A stretch of 64,000 nucleotides of DNA from Butyricimonas synergistica DSM 23225 (GCF_000379665.1 NZ_KB903369.1:202-64201); one strand, 5' to 3'. Shown: positions 1-9,545, counted from the stretch's first letter. Notes: a model not told the origin generated them from the sequence alone. Numbers and translations are program-made.

Positions 1-594
1 TTGCAGGGTGTTGTGGCTAAAGCATTATTTACTATTGCGCCGAGGGTTACATTGACGGCTCATTTGTCAAAAAATCCTTACACGGTTAAGGATTACTATG
101 ATGATTTGTATGCTGGAATTTGGGAACCGACAATTCAAAATAGAAAACTAACTGATGGCGATAAATTAATGCAAAGACTTTGCGTGGCTCAAGGGGCTGA
201 CGTTGTAGGAAAAGCTATTGCCCCGAAGAAAGGAATCACTGGCTTTGGCGATATGATTCCTGCAATTGAACTTTCCATAGATGAGGTGATTGAGTCGGGT
301 ATGGATAAAACTGGCGACGTGCGTCGTTACCGGGATCAGTTGAAAGCTTTCGAGGCTGAATACGGTCAAGGTCTGGTGGCATGCCAGATTGCAACATACA
401 ATGTCTTCGGTGCGGATCCTTACGGGTGGCAGAGAGCCGTGAAAGTTGATACCATTGACGAATCTCTGGGGTACAATGTAGATATGTTGAATCGGATTCA
501 AAAATTGATAGAGAGTCGACTTGCTGGTGCGAATGCAGCAGATAGAGCTCATTATCAATCAATCTTGCTTCAAATAAAAGCATTAAGTAAATAA
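1..594 (+). CDS. C-terminal part of a large protein, possibly a zinc-dependent metalloprotease (5' end outside window)
   Basis: The reading frame is open from the first base, so this is the 3' part of a longer gene; the TTG at position 1 need not be a start. The 197 visible residues contain a D-x-x-A-G-I-W-x-P block near residue 36 followed by a helical stretch, and end in a charged helix with an A-D-x-A-H-Y motif. This pattern resembles the C-terminal helical region of the large Bacteroidota zinc-dependent metalloproteases (DUF5117/DUF4953 type), but the HExxH catalytic part would lie upstream and cannot be seen. The family call is therefore tentative. A strong terminator follows within 25 bases, so this gene ends its own transcription unit. 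Confidence 0.45.
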   Translation: MQGVVAKALFTIAPRVTLTAHLSKNPYTVKDYYDDLYAGIWEPTIQNRKLTDGDKLMQRLCVAQGADVVGKAIAPKKGITGFGDMIPAIELSIDEVIESGMDKTGDVRRYRDQLKAFEAEYGQGLVACQIATYNVFGADPYGWQRAVKVDTIDESLGYNVDMLNRIQKLIESRLAGANAADRAHYQSILLQIKALSK

Positions 595-617
595 AATATT
601 ATTTTTCTCTACAAGGA

Positions 618-648
618 GAGCGTGCCAGTCCATGGTACGCTCTTTTTG
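618..648 (+). terminator. Rho-independent terminator of the first gene
   Basis: A 10-bp stem (arms 618-627 and 633-642, one G-T wobble) closes a 5-base loop and is followed directly by five T. It lies 24 bases after the stop codon at 594. Confidence 0.85.
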
Positions 649-1520
649 TTGTCCCGCGCTAAGTATTCAATGAAGTTGGTGAACGATCTTATTTTTCACC
701 TTGAAATAATACTTCTCGTAAAATATGATAGATCATTGAAAGAAAGTTTTTTAACTTTTTTTATATTTGTCAGCGAAAAGTGTGCTCGAATATGAATACT
801 GGCAAAGCGGAATTAATTGCGGGTATCAGAAACCGTAGAAACAATTTCGTTTTGTATTACGATGAGGTTGAGTTCGTTCTCTAAATATTACATGAAATGA
901 ACTAATTTTATTATCATTGATATTTCTTTGAAAAAAGAGCATAAGAAGCTTTTCTGTAATTTTTTGACGTATCTTTATAACATGGCGTCTACATGTAATC
1001 AACGTAATCATGAATGAATTTTTGTGCGATTATTAGACGGTGTAAATTTAAGGATTCAATCTGTGAATAGTATTTGGACACCCTACCCGAAGGTGTTGTA
1101 GAAAAAAGACTTTTGCCCTTCGTTTCCTTCCCATCCCAAATATCATTATACGATCGTTTAATGCAATACAAAAATAATAATATTTTCTTTAATAGAAAAA
1201 TTTGTATTACATATTTTTATTTAGTGACACATAGCCTATTGTGAATTGTCTAAATGCGCAACTCAATATTTTTTTTACGCTATCAATTAATGATCAATTA
1301 ATAACACAATAAATGGAAAAATAAATTTTGCTTTTACTCTTTATTTAACTCTCAGTTTTGATGAAATAATAATTATTAATTAAAAAATTTTCAATTAACA
1401 AAAATGTTTGTATATTGCAATGTTTTTTTAATGACGATCTTTTTTTGATAGGCACTAAAAGATTTTGATCAATAAGAATTTCATTGTGGTGCGGAAGTAA
1501 AACTAAAATATTATTTAAGC
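649..1520. other. AT-rich intergenic region without a recognisable gene
   Basis: About 870 bases, strongly AT-rich. Short open frames on the minus strand (for example 826-1011) show no start context, domain or codon bias that I recognise. A weak ACACC/GGTGT stem lies near 1078-1098. The leader of the nine-gene operon starting at 1521 must begin here, but I find no promoter matching the Bacteroidota consensus well. Confidence 0.5.
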
Positions 1521-2960
1521 ATGAAAAGATATACATCTATCCTATGTATCATGATGTTATCTGTCGGTAGTTATGCCCAGTCAACGGGTACGACTGCCGT
1601 TGATTCAATTCGTAAGCAATTTGAAAAGGAGGCAACACAGGCTGTTTCTGATTTTGAAGCATACAGTAAGAAGGCACGTGAGGAATACGAAAAATACGAG
1701 GCGCAGGCACGTGCTGACTATTCCCGTTATACCCGCTCTATCAAACAAACGTGGGGGAACGACAGCATTATAGATAACACCCCGACCCAATGGGTTGAAT
1801 ATAGTGATGATTACCAAAGTCGTTCCATCGTGGATTTTGACAAAGGAAAAATTCTCGTGGAAGTAGCACTTGAGGATGACGGCACGACAGATCCCACTGT
1901 GATAAATGCCCGTCTCACCGCGGCTATTGAGGAGATTTTGAGCAGCCGGGGATCGACTTGCCCCTACTTGTCTTCCGTTGACGTGTCACAGCCCTTAACT
2001 ACAGCTCCCGTGCTGGAGGGTCTTGTAGACTTTTCCATGTACCGACCTGATACATCATTGGTTTCAACGGGTAAAGATCCAATTCCCGCTCGTGCAGCAC
2101 CGCCCACGCCGACAGTGAAAGGGAAAAAACTATCTCTCAATCAAAGCCAAACACGAAAAGTAACCACAGACACGACGGGGACAACGATGGCTCGCCGCAA
2201 ACAAGAAGAAGGTAACAAGGGCAACGATAATCCTCTTGCAGGCAAGCGTGAGGAAGCCCACCGGCGAGCCGAACAAAAAGTACAGACATGGCAAAAGGAT
2301 GCAGAGAAAGCTTCTATCGTTAAAGCGATTGTCACGCAAAGCAAAAAAGAGACCGTTAAAGTAAAAGGGGACGACGGGAAAGTACGCCAAGTGGTACAGA
2401 TCCAAATGAGTCTCGTTTCAGACAACCTTTCGAAAAACGCAACTCTCTACAAAGAATTCGTGGAAGAATTCTCGCGAGTCTTCCAAATAGAACAACCGCT
2501 TATTTTTGCCGTGATGGAACAAGAGTCCCGTTTTAATCCCGAAGCCACGAGCTGGGTTCCCGCTTACGGGTTAATGCAATTGGTTCCCACTTCCGGCGGA
2601 TTGGACGCGTACAACTACGTGTACCGAACCAGTTGGGTTCCGACACGAAGCTATCTTTTCGTTCCTCGCAATAATATCGAGTTGGGCACAGCCTATCTCC
2701 GTGTCCTCATGAATCAATTCGCATCAGTTTCCGACCTGAATTGTCGCAGACTGTGTGTTATCGCCGGGTACAACACCGGGGCTGGAAACGTGAGCAGGGC
2801 TTTTACCGGGGCAACGAATTTGAAGAAAGCGATTCCGTTAATAAATAAATGTAACTACGAACAGTTGTATGATCACCTCACGAATCGCTTGAGCACGAGC
2901 GAAGCTCGGAATTACGTTTCAGGAGTGAGCAAACGACGGGAAAAATATCTCAAACCTTAA
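1521..2960 (+). CDS. Exported MltC-like lytic transglycosylase
   Basis: Residues 1-19 form a signal peptide (hydrophobic core, then S-Y-A-Q). Residues about 20-125 are a charged helical segment followed by a block that reads I-K-x-x-W-G, then V-E-Y-S-D-D-Y-x-S-R-S, then D-F-x-x-G-K-I. This is the pattern of the N-terminal domain of MltC (DUF3393). A low-complexity linker rich in K, R, E and T spans roughly 190-270. The C-terminal SLT domain (about 310-479) has the catalytic Glu at residue 335 in E-S-R-F-N-P, then G-L-M-Q-L and A-G-Y-N-T-G-A-G-N. Known members cut glycan strands in peptidoglycan, releasing anhydromuropeptides. There is no lipobox, so it is predicted periplasmic. It is the first gene of a nine-gene run; the next start is 12 bases downstream, so its job is probably tied to that system. 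Confidence 0.88.
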   Translation: MKRYTSILCIMMLSVGSYAQSTGTTAVDSIRKQFEKEATQAVSDFEAYSKKAREEYEKYEAQARADYSRYTRSIKQTWGNDSIIDNTPTQWVEYSDDYQSRSIVDFDKGKILVEVALEDDGTTDPTVINARLTAAIEEILSSRGSTCPYLSSVDVSQPLTTAPVLEGLVDFSMYRPDTSLVSTGKDPIPARAAPPTPTVKGKKLSLNQSQTRKVTTDTTGTTMARRKQEEGNKGNDNPLAGKREEAHRRAEQKVQTWQKDAEKASIVKAIVTQSKKETVKVKGDDGKVRQVVQIQMSLVSDNLSKNATLYKEFVEEFSRVFQIEQPLIFAVMEQESRFNPEATSWVPAYGLMQLVPTSGGLDAYNYVYRTSWVPTRSYLFVPRNNIELGTAYLRVLMNQFASVSDLNCRRLCVIAGYNTGAGNVSRAFTGATNLKKAIPLINKCNYEQLYDHLTNRLSTSEARNYVSGVSKRREKYLKP

Positions 2961-2972
2961 AAAGAAATAACA

Positions 2973-4703
2973 ATGTTTTGTCCGGAATGTGGTAATCATA
3001 TAGAAGATCAGAATATTCATTTTTGTCCGGAATGCGGGGCAAAAATAAAACAGGACAGTCATGTCGAGAAAAACACTCCTGACTCTCAATCCCAAGGAAC
3101 GGGTATTCACGGGTTGATTTTTACAAACGTGGGTTTACTGGCTGAAAAAATGGAAATTGACGAGCAAGATTTATTGTCCATTCTTGATGAATTTATCAGA
3201 CAGAAACGAGAATACGGTATCTCGTATAAACTCGTTGATGCCGGTAACTACTCTTACCAGAAGAGCGGTTTCTGGGGAAATAACAAGACGGTTTGTTTGA
3301 CGCTGAATAGCCCGCTATGGGATTACATGGATATACTGATGGATGTGCATAATGGGGAGAAGAAAACGGGAAGCGAAATGTCACAATACCTATTTATTAT
3401 AGGAGGTAACGATATTATTCCCATGCCGTGTATCCACCACTACATCCCGGATGACAGCAACGATGACAGCATTGACACGGATATGCTTTACGCCTATCCC
3501 TACGGTAAAGAAATGCTTGCTTTACTTGAAAGTCAGGAAGCGTTTAAATACGACCAGTTATTTTTCGTGGGAAGATTACCGTTCGGGAATGATGCCTCGC
3601 TAGAAGATTTGTGCGGGTATCTGGAACGGGATATCAATTATTCCAACGGAATCCCGATGAACGAGGCCTACGGGCAATGCGATCCCCATTGGAAGAAAGT
3701 ATCAAGCCGCGTGGCAAACGATCTTCTGCAAGGTAATTATTTACGCAATTTAGACCGTTACCTGTCAGCGGATCACTACTATAATCGCCTGATTCTTTCT
3801 CCCATGGTTGTAGAGGAAAATGTCGGTCAGGTTTTCCACACGAATGCTTCCCTGTACTATTTTAACCTCCACGGCGGGGAGGGACGGGAAGCTCGCGGTT
3901 ATTTTGGCGTCATGCTCCACCAGGAAAAAGACGGATGTTGGTCTGTCATCGAACCGGAACACATGATGACCTGTGAGGCTCCCAATATCATCATCAGCGA
4001 GGCCTGTTACGGGGGACGTTTTATCGGGTTGGACAAGCACCACAGCATGATGCTGGCATCCCTCTTTACAAACACGTTGACCTTCGTGGGGTCATCACGC
4101 GTAGCCTGGGGAGCCGTTGATTCCTCATCCTCTTCTGCATCAGACATTCCGGTAAGTTATGCGGATATAGTAGCCAATAATTTTATAGATGCCATCCTGA
4201 AAGGATATTCCGCGGCCGAAGCATTATTTATTGCCCGTAGTGTCTTGCTTCGGAGCACCATACCGGGTGATCCGCACGCCGCTCTAACAGTCGTGGAATT
4301 TAATCTTTTCGGGGACCCTACAACCACGATGGATTCCCGCTCAGGCTTGAAGTCCGGTCGTTTTACGACCGGGAAGAATGCTTTAGCTGCTCAAGATGCT
4401 AAAATAGGATGCACGGTGGAGAAAATCGAAACGGGAAACAGGGGTAACTCTATTCTTGAACAGGTGCGCGGAGCCGTGAATGCTAATATTCACCAGATAC
4501 ACGAGATGATCGGTCAACACCTGTATGTCAATTACGGTATAAAACCACGCCCGGTAGAAGAAATTTTAAAAATAAAATATAACAACGGACAGGAAGAGTT
4601 GAAATTCAATTACGACCTGACTTCCGAAAGGAAAACCCCGACCCGTTTTGTTGTCACGACAAGCACGGACGGGAAAATCAAGAGTGTTTATACAACGAGA
4701 TGA
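2973..4703 (+). CDS. Zinc-ribbon clan-CD cysteine peptidase (gingipain/caspase fold), cytosolic
   Basis: No signal peptide. The first 22 residues form a zinc ribbon (C3, C6, C18, C21; two C-P-E-C-G knuckles). After a linker, the body follows the layout of peptidase family C25 and other clan-CD enzymes: a beta strand ending I-I-G-G-N-D-I-I-P-M-P (near residue 145), a D-T-D-M-L-Y segment, a strand with F-V-G-R-L-P, the catalytic-type histidine H300 in N-L-H-G-G, and a cysteine C345 in I-S-E-A-C-Y-G-G. The His-Gly and x-A-C-x-G pair after hydrophobic strands is the clan-CD dyad. The last about 100 residues are unassigned. Secreted gingipains have signal peptides and adhesin domains; this one has neither, so it probably acts on cytosolic targets. 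The substrate is unknown. It lies 12 bases after the transglycosylase gene and 35 bases before the zinc-ribbon SPFH gene. Confidence 0.8.
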   Translation: MFCPECGNHIEDQNIHFCPECGAKIKQDSHVEKNTPDSQSQGTGIHGLIFTNVGLLAEKMEIDEQDLLSILDEFIRQKREYGISYKLVDAGNYSYQKSGFWGNNKTVCLTLNSPLWDYMDILMDVHNGEKKTGSEMSQYLFIIGGNDIIPMPCIHHYIPDDSNDDSIDTDMLYAYPYGKEMLALLESQEAFKYDQLFFVGRLPFGNDASLEDLCGYLERDINYSNGIPMNEAYGQCDPHWKKVSSRVANDLLQGNYLRNLDRYLSADHYYNRLILSPMVVEENVGQVFHTNASLYYFNLHGGEGREARGYFGVMLHQEKDGCWSVIEPEHMMTCEAPNIIISEACYGGRFIGLDKHHSMMLASLFTNTLTFVGSSRVAWGAVDSSSSSASDIPVSYADIVANNFIDAILKGYSAAEALFIARSVLLRSTIPGDPHAALTVVEFNLFGDPTTTMDSRSGLKSGRFTTGKNALAAQDAKIGCTVEKIETGNRGNSILEQVRGAVNANIHQIHEMIGQHLYVNYGIKPRPVEEILKIKYNNGQEELKFNYDLTSERKTPTRFVVTTSTDGKIKSVYTTR

Positions 4704-4738
4704 AAAACTTAAGGTGAAACCATAAAACGCTATAACTT

Positions 4739-7003
4739 ATGAATTGTCCTAAATGTAATGTCGTTCTTCGTCCGGATGTGAAGTTTTGTACTTCCTGTGG
4801 GCAAAAAATAGAGTCATCGACCACATGTACCCAATGCGGTTCCCCGTTAAAACAGGGAGCCAAATTCTGCATTAAATGCGGTCAGCGGGTAGTTCTTACT
4901 GAAAAAACATCTACGCCTTCGCAAGAAACTCCGTCAGACATCAATTCTGTCAAAGGACGTATTTATTGGAATATACAACCGGGACAAGTAGCCCGCGTGA
5001 TCAACGAGGCAGAATTCGATTCCTATAACAATATTCAAGGGATCATTATCCCGGAAGGAACAACAGCTTATATCCGCGCCAACGGGCACACGATTGCTTC
5101 CATCAGCGGGGGCACGTACAATTTCACGGGTTCCCCTTCCTCCACGTTCGGGAGTACGCCACGAAAAGGCTGGGAATTTATCATCAACCTGTTCAAAAAA
5201 CGCAAGAAAGAGGAGAAATCAGCAACGGAAGAGCTCTACCAGCAGCAACAGGATTCAATCCTGAAAAACGCACAAAAGGGGGCAGCCTTTTCAGTTGTCA
5301 TTCTACTGGATAAATCATTCCCGCTACTCTTCGGTTCCCGGCAAGGGCAACTTGACGATTACAAAGATTTTGTCCCGATGAAGATACAAACCCGATACCT
5401 TGATATGGCATTGGGAGTTAACGCTTATTTCAAAATTTCGGACCCGGAACTATTTATCGTTCATTACCTGACCGAACGCCCAATGCTGAACACGACTGTC
5501 ATCGTGGACGAGATCTCGGATAGCATCCGGAACGTGTTGCAAGAAACGTTGTATGACACGGAATTATCCTCCAACCGTATTCCCCAGGAACTTCATGCGT
5601 TACTTAAAGACAAGATCAACACCGTTGCGGCGGAAGCTTTCTTCGGGATTTCCGTCGTGCGTATTGTCGAGATTTCCGCCACTAGCGAAGACCTGGAACG
5701 ATTCAGGGTATTGAGCCGCGAGCTCTATCTCTCGGAACAAGAGTTGGATTACCTTCGGCGCACGAATGACTTCAAGAACCGAATGGTCGACACGGTGAAT
5801 GCACAACGATTGCATGAGGCTGCGACCGATCTGGATTTGGATAAACAATTGGAAGCGATTAATCATGACAAATTATTGCATGAAGAAGAGGTAGAAAAAT
5901 TCAAATATTTCCTGAGAAACGAACGCATCGTACGCGAGGCTCAAAACGACAGCGAACGGGATGCGGCTCTGCTGGAAATCGCAAAAACGGGACTGATTCA
6001 GGAAGATGAAATACATGCGTTGCAGGATCAACTGGAAACGAACAGCTACCAACGGGGTATGTTGTTCCAGATGATGCAACTTCGTGACGGCATCGAATTC
6101 GAGCGTACCCGCATGGAAGGAGAAGCTGAAAAAGCAACCCTGATCGTCAAGAAAGAACTTGAATTGCAAGGTCTGCATGACGATTACTCGGATAGTCGTT
6201 TTTATAAAGAAGTTGAAAAACAACGTACCGTTGCCGAAACCAATCTGGATTTGGAGCAACGCGGTCGAGACATGGACTATAATGACGCTAAACGTATGCA
6301 CGACATGGAACGGGAAGATGATGACACTCAATTCCAGCAGTTCATGGCGATGCAAAACGCGGAAGAACAGACGAAAGAAAATCAACGCAAGCATGATGCG
6401 GAAATGGAGCAAACCCGTCTAAAGAATGCCGAGGAAATGGAACGTCTGAAATGGGAAAATGCCAAAGAACTTTCCGATGAAAAAGTCTGGGCGTTAAATG
6501 GTGGGGAAGCTGCCGTTGCGTATGCAGAAAATAAGTACAGTTCGGAAGCAGAACGAGAAGCAAGCGAATGGTTGGAAGCACAGCGGCGAGAATTGGATGC
6601 CCGTTTGGAGAATGAACGAGCTTCGCGAGATTCCGAACACCGGGAAAATCAATCGCAAATGTTCCAGATGATGCGTGACATGATGACCATGACCGGAGGT
6701 ATTCAAGCCCAGAAAGTGGATGAAAAAGATCGCCAGTTACATGAACGTGAAGAACGTATCCTACGCCAGGAGGGACGAATGGATACTGCTTATGACCGGG
6801 CACTGGATTACTCGACCCGTGGCAACATTCCGCAACAAACGCCTAACGTGCAAGCAGGACAACAAGGCTCTCAGCAACAACAAGTACAAGCACAACAACA
6901 GCCTGCGGCAAAAACAGTTGTGTCGATCACTTGTCCTGAATGTGGGGCACCGTTGGAAGCTGGAATTCAGTTCTGTTCGGATTGCGGGGCGGGAATCAAG
7001 TAA
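4739..7003 (+). CDS. Zinc-ribbon / SPFH (band 7) / coiled-coil protein with C-terminal zinc ribbon
   Basis: Two zinc ribbons open the protein (C3-x2-C6 with C17-x2-C20, then a second pair at about 31-49). An SPFH/band 7-like domain follows (about 70-340). A long charged coiled coil (about 340-680) is rich in E, R, Q and K and carries many M-x-x-M repeats. A Q-rich linker (about 695-725) leads to a last zinc ribbon (C-P-E-C-G ... C-S-D-C-G). There is no signal peptide or obvious membrane segment. SPFH proteins assemble into rings or scaffolds at membranes, and zinc-ribbon members of this type resemble the 'virion core protein'-like bacterial SPFH family. The same C-P-x-C-G knuckles occur in the preceding peptidase and in the gene at 7388, suggesting that the ribbons let these proteins bind each other or a shared partner. 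Confidence 0.85.
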   Translation: MNCPKCNVVLRPDVKFCTSCGQKIESSTTCTQCGSPLKQGAKFCIKCGQRVVLTEKTSTPSQETPSDINSVKGRIYWNIQPGQVARVINEAEFDSYNNIQGIIIPEGTTAYIRANGHTIASISGGTYNFTGSPSSTFGSTPRKGWEFIINLFKKRKKEEKSATEELYQQQQDSILKNAQKGAAFSVVILLDKSFPLLFGSRQGQLDDYKDFVPMKIQTRYLDMALGVNAYFKISDPELFIVHYLTERPMLNTTVIVDEISDSIRNVLQETLYDTELSSNRIPQELHALLKDKINTVAAEAFFGISVVRIVEISATSEDLERFRVLSRELYLSEQELDYLRRTNDFKNRMVDTVNAQRLHEAATDLDLDKQLEAINHDKLLHEEEVEKFKYFLRNERIVREAQNDSERDAALLEIAKTGLIQEDEIHALQDQLETNSYQRGMLFQMMQLRDGIEFERTRMEGEAEKATLIVKKELELQGLHDDYSDSRFYKEVEKQRTVAETNLDLEQRGRDMDYNDAKRMHDMEREDDDTQFQQFMAMQNAEEQTKENQRKHDAEMEQTRLKNAEEMERLKWENAKELSDEKVWALNGGEAAVAYAENKYSSEAEREASEWLEAQRRELDARLENERASRDSEHRENQSQMFQMMRDMMTMTGGIQAQKVDEKDRQLHEREERILRQEGRMDTAYDRALDYSTRGNIPQQTPNVQAGQQGSQQQQVQAQQQPAAKTVVSITCPECGAPLEAGIQFCSDCGAGIK

Positions 7004-7033
7004 AACTATTTTTCAATTCAAAGACTAAAAGAT

Positions 7034-7375
7034 ATGACAACCATTCACGGAATCTTGGAATGTCCCCTACTGGATGCCGGTTCCAAATCGGAAGGTCGAA
7101 AAGCCATTCTGACAGATGATGACGGGAAAAAATACAAACTCTACCGGGCTGGAATGTTACCGGCGGGCGACCCGTTCTTCATCCCCTACGACGGGATGCA
7201 CGTCGGGATTCGCGGAAACGAGGAAGAAGAAACGGGAAGTTTTCTCGTTACCTCCATTTTACTGGACGACGGCACGGAAGTTTTCCCTCAACCGGTGGAA
7301 TTTCCCGCCGGGGAACCGATCGAACTTCCTTTACCCCGCAAATCAAAGAAACTATTGAAAAAGAAAAACAAATAA
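7034..7375 (+). CDS. Small uncharacterised protein of the zinc-ribbon/SPFH operon
   Basis: 113 residues, no signal peptide, no membrane segment. The body looks like a small beta-rich domain, with alternating hydrophobics and several G/D turns such as D-D-D-G-K-K-Y. It ends in a strongly basic tail (K-S-K-K-L-L-K-K-K-N-K). I recognise no family. It lies 30 bases after the SPFH gene and 12 bases before the next gene, so it is cotranscribed. Size, charge and position would suit an adaptor or small subunit, but that is inference. Confidence 0.75.
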   Translation: MTTIHGILECPLLDAGSKSEGRKAILTDDDGKKYKLYRAGMLPAGDPFFIPYDGMHVGIRGNEEEETGSFLVTSILLDDGTEVFPQPVEFPAGEPIELPLPRKSKKLLKKKNK

Positions 7376-7387
7376 ATACACAAAGTA

Positions 7388-8581
7388 ATGAGCAAAGAGA
7401 GATTTTGTCCGGAATGTGGTCAGCCTTTGGAAGCAGATGAACGCTTTTGTCAGGATTGCGGGGCGGAAGTTCCGTTTGAGTCAAATACCGGTACGAATAG
7501 TGCAGAGGCCACGCTGAACAAAGTGAAGCCTTCGGAAACGGATGAACCGATTATTGGTGCGGGAGCACGTGCAAACGTCACCGGAGGCATCAACAAAACT
7601 TCCACCACTCACGCCAATATCAACACATCAAGTGTCGATAATTCTTCCACAGTCCATCACAACACGACAATCGTTATGGGAAAAGAGGGAACCGAATATT
7701 GTCAAGTATGCGGAAATCCCTTCGACGAGAGACACGCCCGGTGTCCTAAATGCGGGAAAGAAATTTGCTTTGATTGTAAAGTAAAAGGAAAGAACCGTTG
7801 TGTGGAATGTGAAAAGAAATCCATCAACGAATACCGTCTTGCTTTCCAGCAATTACTCCTGACGACCAATGGGAACATCGGCATCGCCGGGCGGCAAATG
7901 ATGGATCAGAAAGCCAGGGAGCTGGACGTGGAGAACACGAAAGCCGATATTGAAAAAGAAATGACGGAAACATACAAGCCGACAAATAAAGCCACACAAC
8001 CTGCCGTGGTGGACCTTCCTGCCCGGGATGAATCCGTTCAATCACAAGAATCAGGTCAAAAGGGTGTAGGAGCCTTAACTGGTGCGCACCCTCACCCCAC
8101 TCCCCGGTCAGGCACGGGAAAAAACAAGTGGATACCCCTGAGTGCCGTCATACTCATTGTATTTGTCGGTTATTTTTTCCTGTCAAGAAAGGATCAAGCT
8201 CCCGCGGAAACACCCGTGAAACCTCCAACAGAACAAAGAGAGTGTGTTACACCAAAATCTTCTCCTGCCGCGAAACCGGAGGCAACTCCTCCCGCGACGA
8301 CTTCCGTGAAAAAGGAAGAACAACCCGTAAAAGCAGAACAACAACCCGTGGTGGAGAAGAAAGATGCGGACTATGATGCCGGGAAGATCGCTTATGACGA
8401 AGGAAAAGGACTGGATGCCGTTCGTCTTTTCAAAAAATCCGGAAGCGCGAAATCTTATTACATGCTGGGATTAATTTATGAAAACGGTTGCGGTACGGTT
8501 GCCAGCAACGGGATGATGGCACGGAAAAATTTCAAAAAAGCAGCCGATATGGGAAATAAAGAAGCTAAAGCAAAATTGTAA
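7388..8581 (+). CDS. Zinc-ribbon membrane protein with Sel1-like repeat
   Basis: Starts with a zinc ribbon (C7, C10, C21, C24). A second, denser cysteine cluster at about 99-140 has C-x2-C, C-x2-C, C-x2-C and C-x2-C pairs with an R-H, consistent with two more zinc sites. A single membrane segment lies at about 247-266. A P/K/E-rich spacer (about 270-335) follows, and the last about 45 residues form a Sel1-like repeat (Y-Y-M-L-G-L-I-Y-E-N-G ... A-A-D-M-G-N-K-E-A). With no signal peptide, the ribbons should be cytosolic and the Sel1 part periplasmic. It would thus join the cytosolic half of the operon (peptidase, SPFH) to the exported half (CsgG-like, LPP20, transglycosylase). Sel1 repeats usually bind proteins. 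Confidence 0.8.
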   Translation: MSKERFCPECGQPLEADERFCQDCGAEVPFESNTGTNSAEATLNKVKPSETDEPIIGAGARANVTGGINKTSTTHANINTSSVDNSSTVHHNTTIVMGKEGTEYCQVCGNPFDERHARCPKCGKEICFDCKVKGKNRCVECEKKSINEYRLAFQQLLLTTNGNIGIAGRQMMDQKARELDVENTKADIEKEMTETYKPTNKATQPAVVDLPARDESVQSQESGQKGVGALTGAHPHPTPRSGTGKNKWIPLSAVILIVFVGYFFLSRKDQAPAETPVKPPTEQRECVTPKSSPAAKPEATPPATTSVKKEEQPVKAEQQPVVEKKDADYDAGKIAYDEGKGLDAVRLFKKSGSAKSYYMLGLIYENGCGTVASNGMMARKNFKKAADMGNKEAKAKL

Positions 8582-8619
8582 ACGATATACTATTAACCTC
8601 TAATTAAAATTTTATTGTT

Positions 8620-9534
8620 ATGCTAAAAAGAATTTTCACGTGCCTGACTCTACTGTGTGTGGTAGTGATGGCGGTCAAAGCACAAGAAGTAAAAAAACCG
8701 CGGATGTATGTTGAACGTTTCACTACAGCGAATGGAGTTGGGGACGCGGACAGCGACAAAGTTCGTCAGACAGTTATGGCTGCCCTCAACAAGACAAAAC
8801 GTTTTGAACTGGTAGACCAAGACGCCGAGTCATCCATGAAGCAGGAAGAAAAACGCCGTACGGATGAAAAAGCGATGAGTGACGAAAAAGCCCGTACGCA
8901 AACCATTTCCGCGGCTGCCCACGATTACCTCCTGAGCGCTAACGTGTTGGCTTGCTCCGTGAAATCCCAGCAACAAGACGGGAAAACCATGTATTCCTGC
9001 GTTTTGAAGTATTCCGTAACCGTGACTGAAGTTGCCACGTCAACGACAGTCGCGACAGCGACATTTGACCATTCTCCTTCCGGAGTAGGTGGTACGTTGG
9101 GTAAAATTTTGGATTTATCGGATTCACAAGAAAAAGCCATTGCCAGCGCTACCAACATGATTGCAAGTGATATCGAGGACTTCCTGATCAAGGAATTCCC
9201 GTTGGAAGGTACCGTTATTCCCATGGACTACGAGGTAAAGAAAGACAAGCTGGTGAAGTGTTACATTGACTTAGGTTCAGACCATGGCGTCAAGAAAGGA
9301 GATTATTTCTCTATTTTAACTCCCAGCGTAAGAGCCGGTCGCACGACGTACAGCGAGGTGGGTAGAGTGAGAGTGGAAGAGGTTGTTGACGGAACCATGT
9401 CACAATGTAAAGTAGTGCAGGGGGACAAAAAGATATTCACCGCCATGGACGCCTTTCAGGCTCTTGACGAGGCAACTCAAAAGAAACAGCCCTTGAAAGT
9501 AAAAGCGACCGTGGCTCCTTTATTCTCATTATAA
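8620..9534 (+). CDS. Exported CsgG/LpoB-like protein
   Basis: Signal peptide of about 21 residues ending V-K-A-Q, without a lipobox cysteine. The following 180 residues have the CsgG/LpoB-type layout: a first strand, V-R-Q-T-V-M-A-A-L-x-x-T-K-R-F-E-L-V-D, a charged helix, A-x-D-Y-L-L-S-A-N-V, then C-V-L-K-Y-S-V-T-V-T-E-V-A-T-S-T-T-V. The C-terminal part has a D-L-G-S-D-H-G-V-K-K-G-D-Y motif typical of a small beta-barrel 'FlgT/CsgG-associated' domain. Relatives form outer-membrane complexes or activate penicillin-binding proteins. Gap to the previous gene 38 bases, to the next 11. Confidence 0.65.
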   Translation: MLKRIFTCLTLLCVVVMAVKAQEVKKPRMYVERFTTANGVGDADSDKVRQTVMAALNKTKRFELVDQDAESSMKQEEKRRTDEKAMSDEKARTQTISAAAHDYLLSANVLACSVKSQQQDGKTMYSCVLKYSVTVTEVATSTTVATATFDHSPSGVGGTLGKILDLSDSQEKAIASATNMIASDIEDFLIKEFPLEGTVIPMDYEVKKDKLVKCYIDLGSDHGVKKGDYFSILTPSVRAGRTTYSEVGRVRVEEVVDGTMSQCKVVQGDKKIFTAMDAFQALDEATQKKQPLKVKATVAPLFSL

Positions 9535-9545
9535 TTCGTTTTTTT

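Noticed and set aside
5873-6412. 179-residue minus-strand frame inside the SPFH gene
   Set aside because: Antisense to the coiled coil; its F/L/H-rich sequence is what E/K/Q codons give when read on the other strand.
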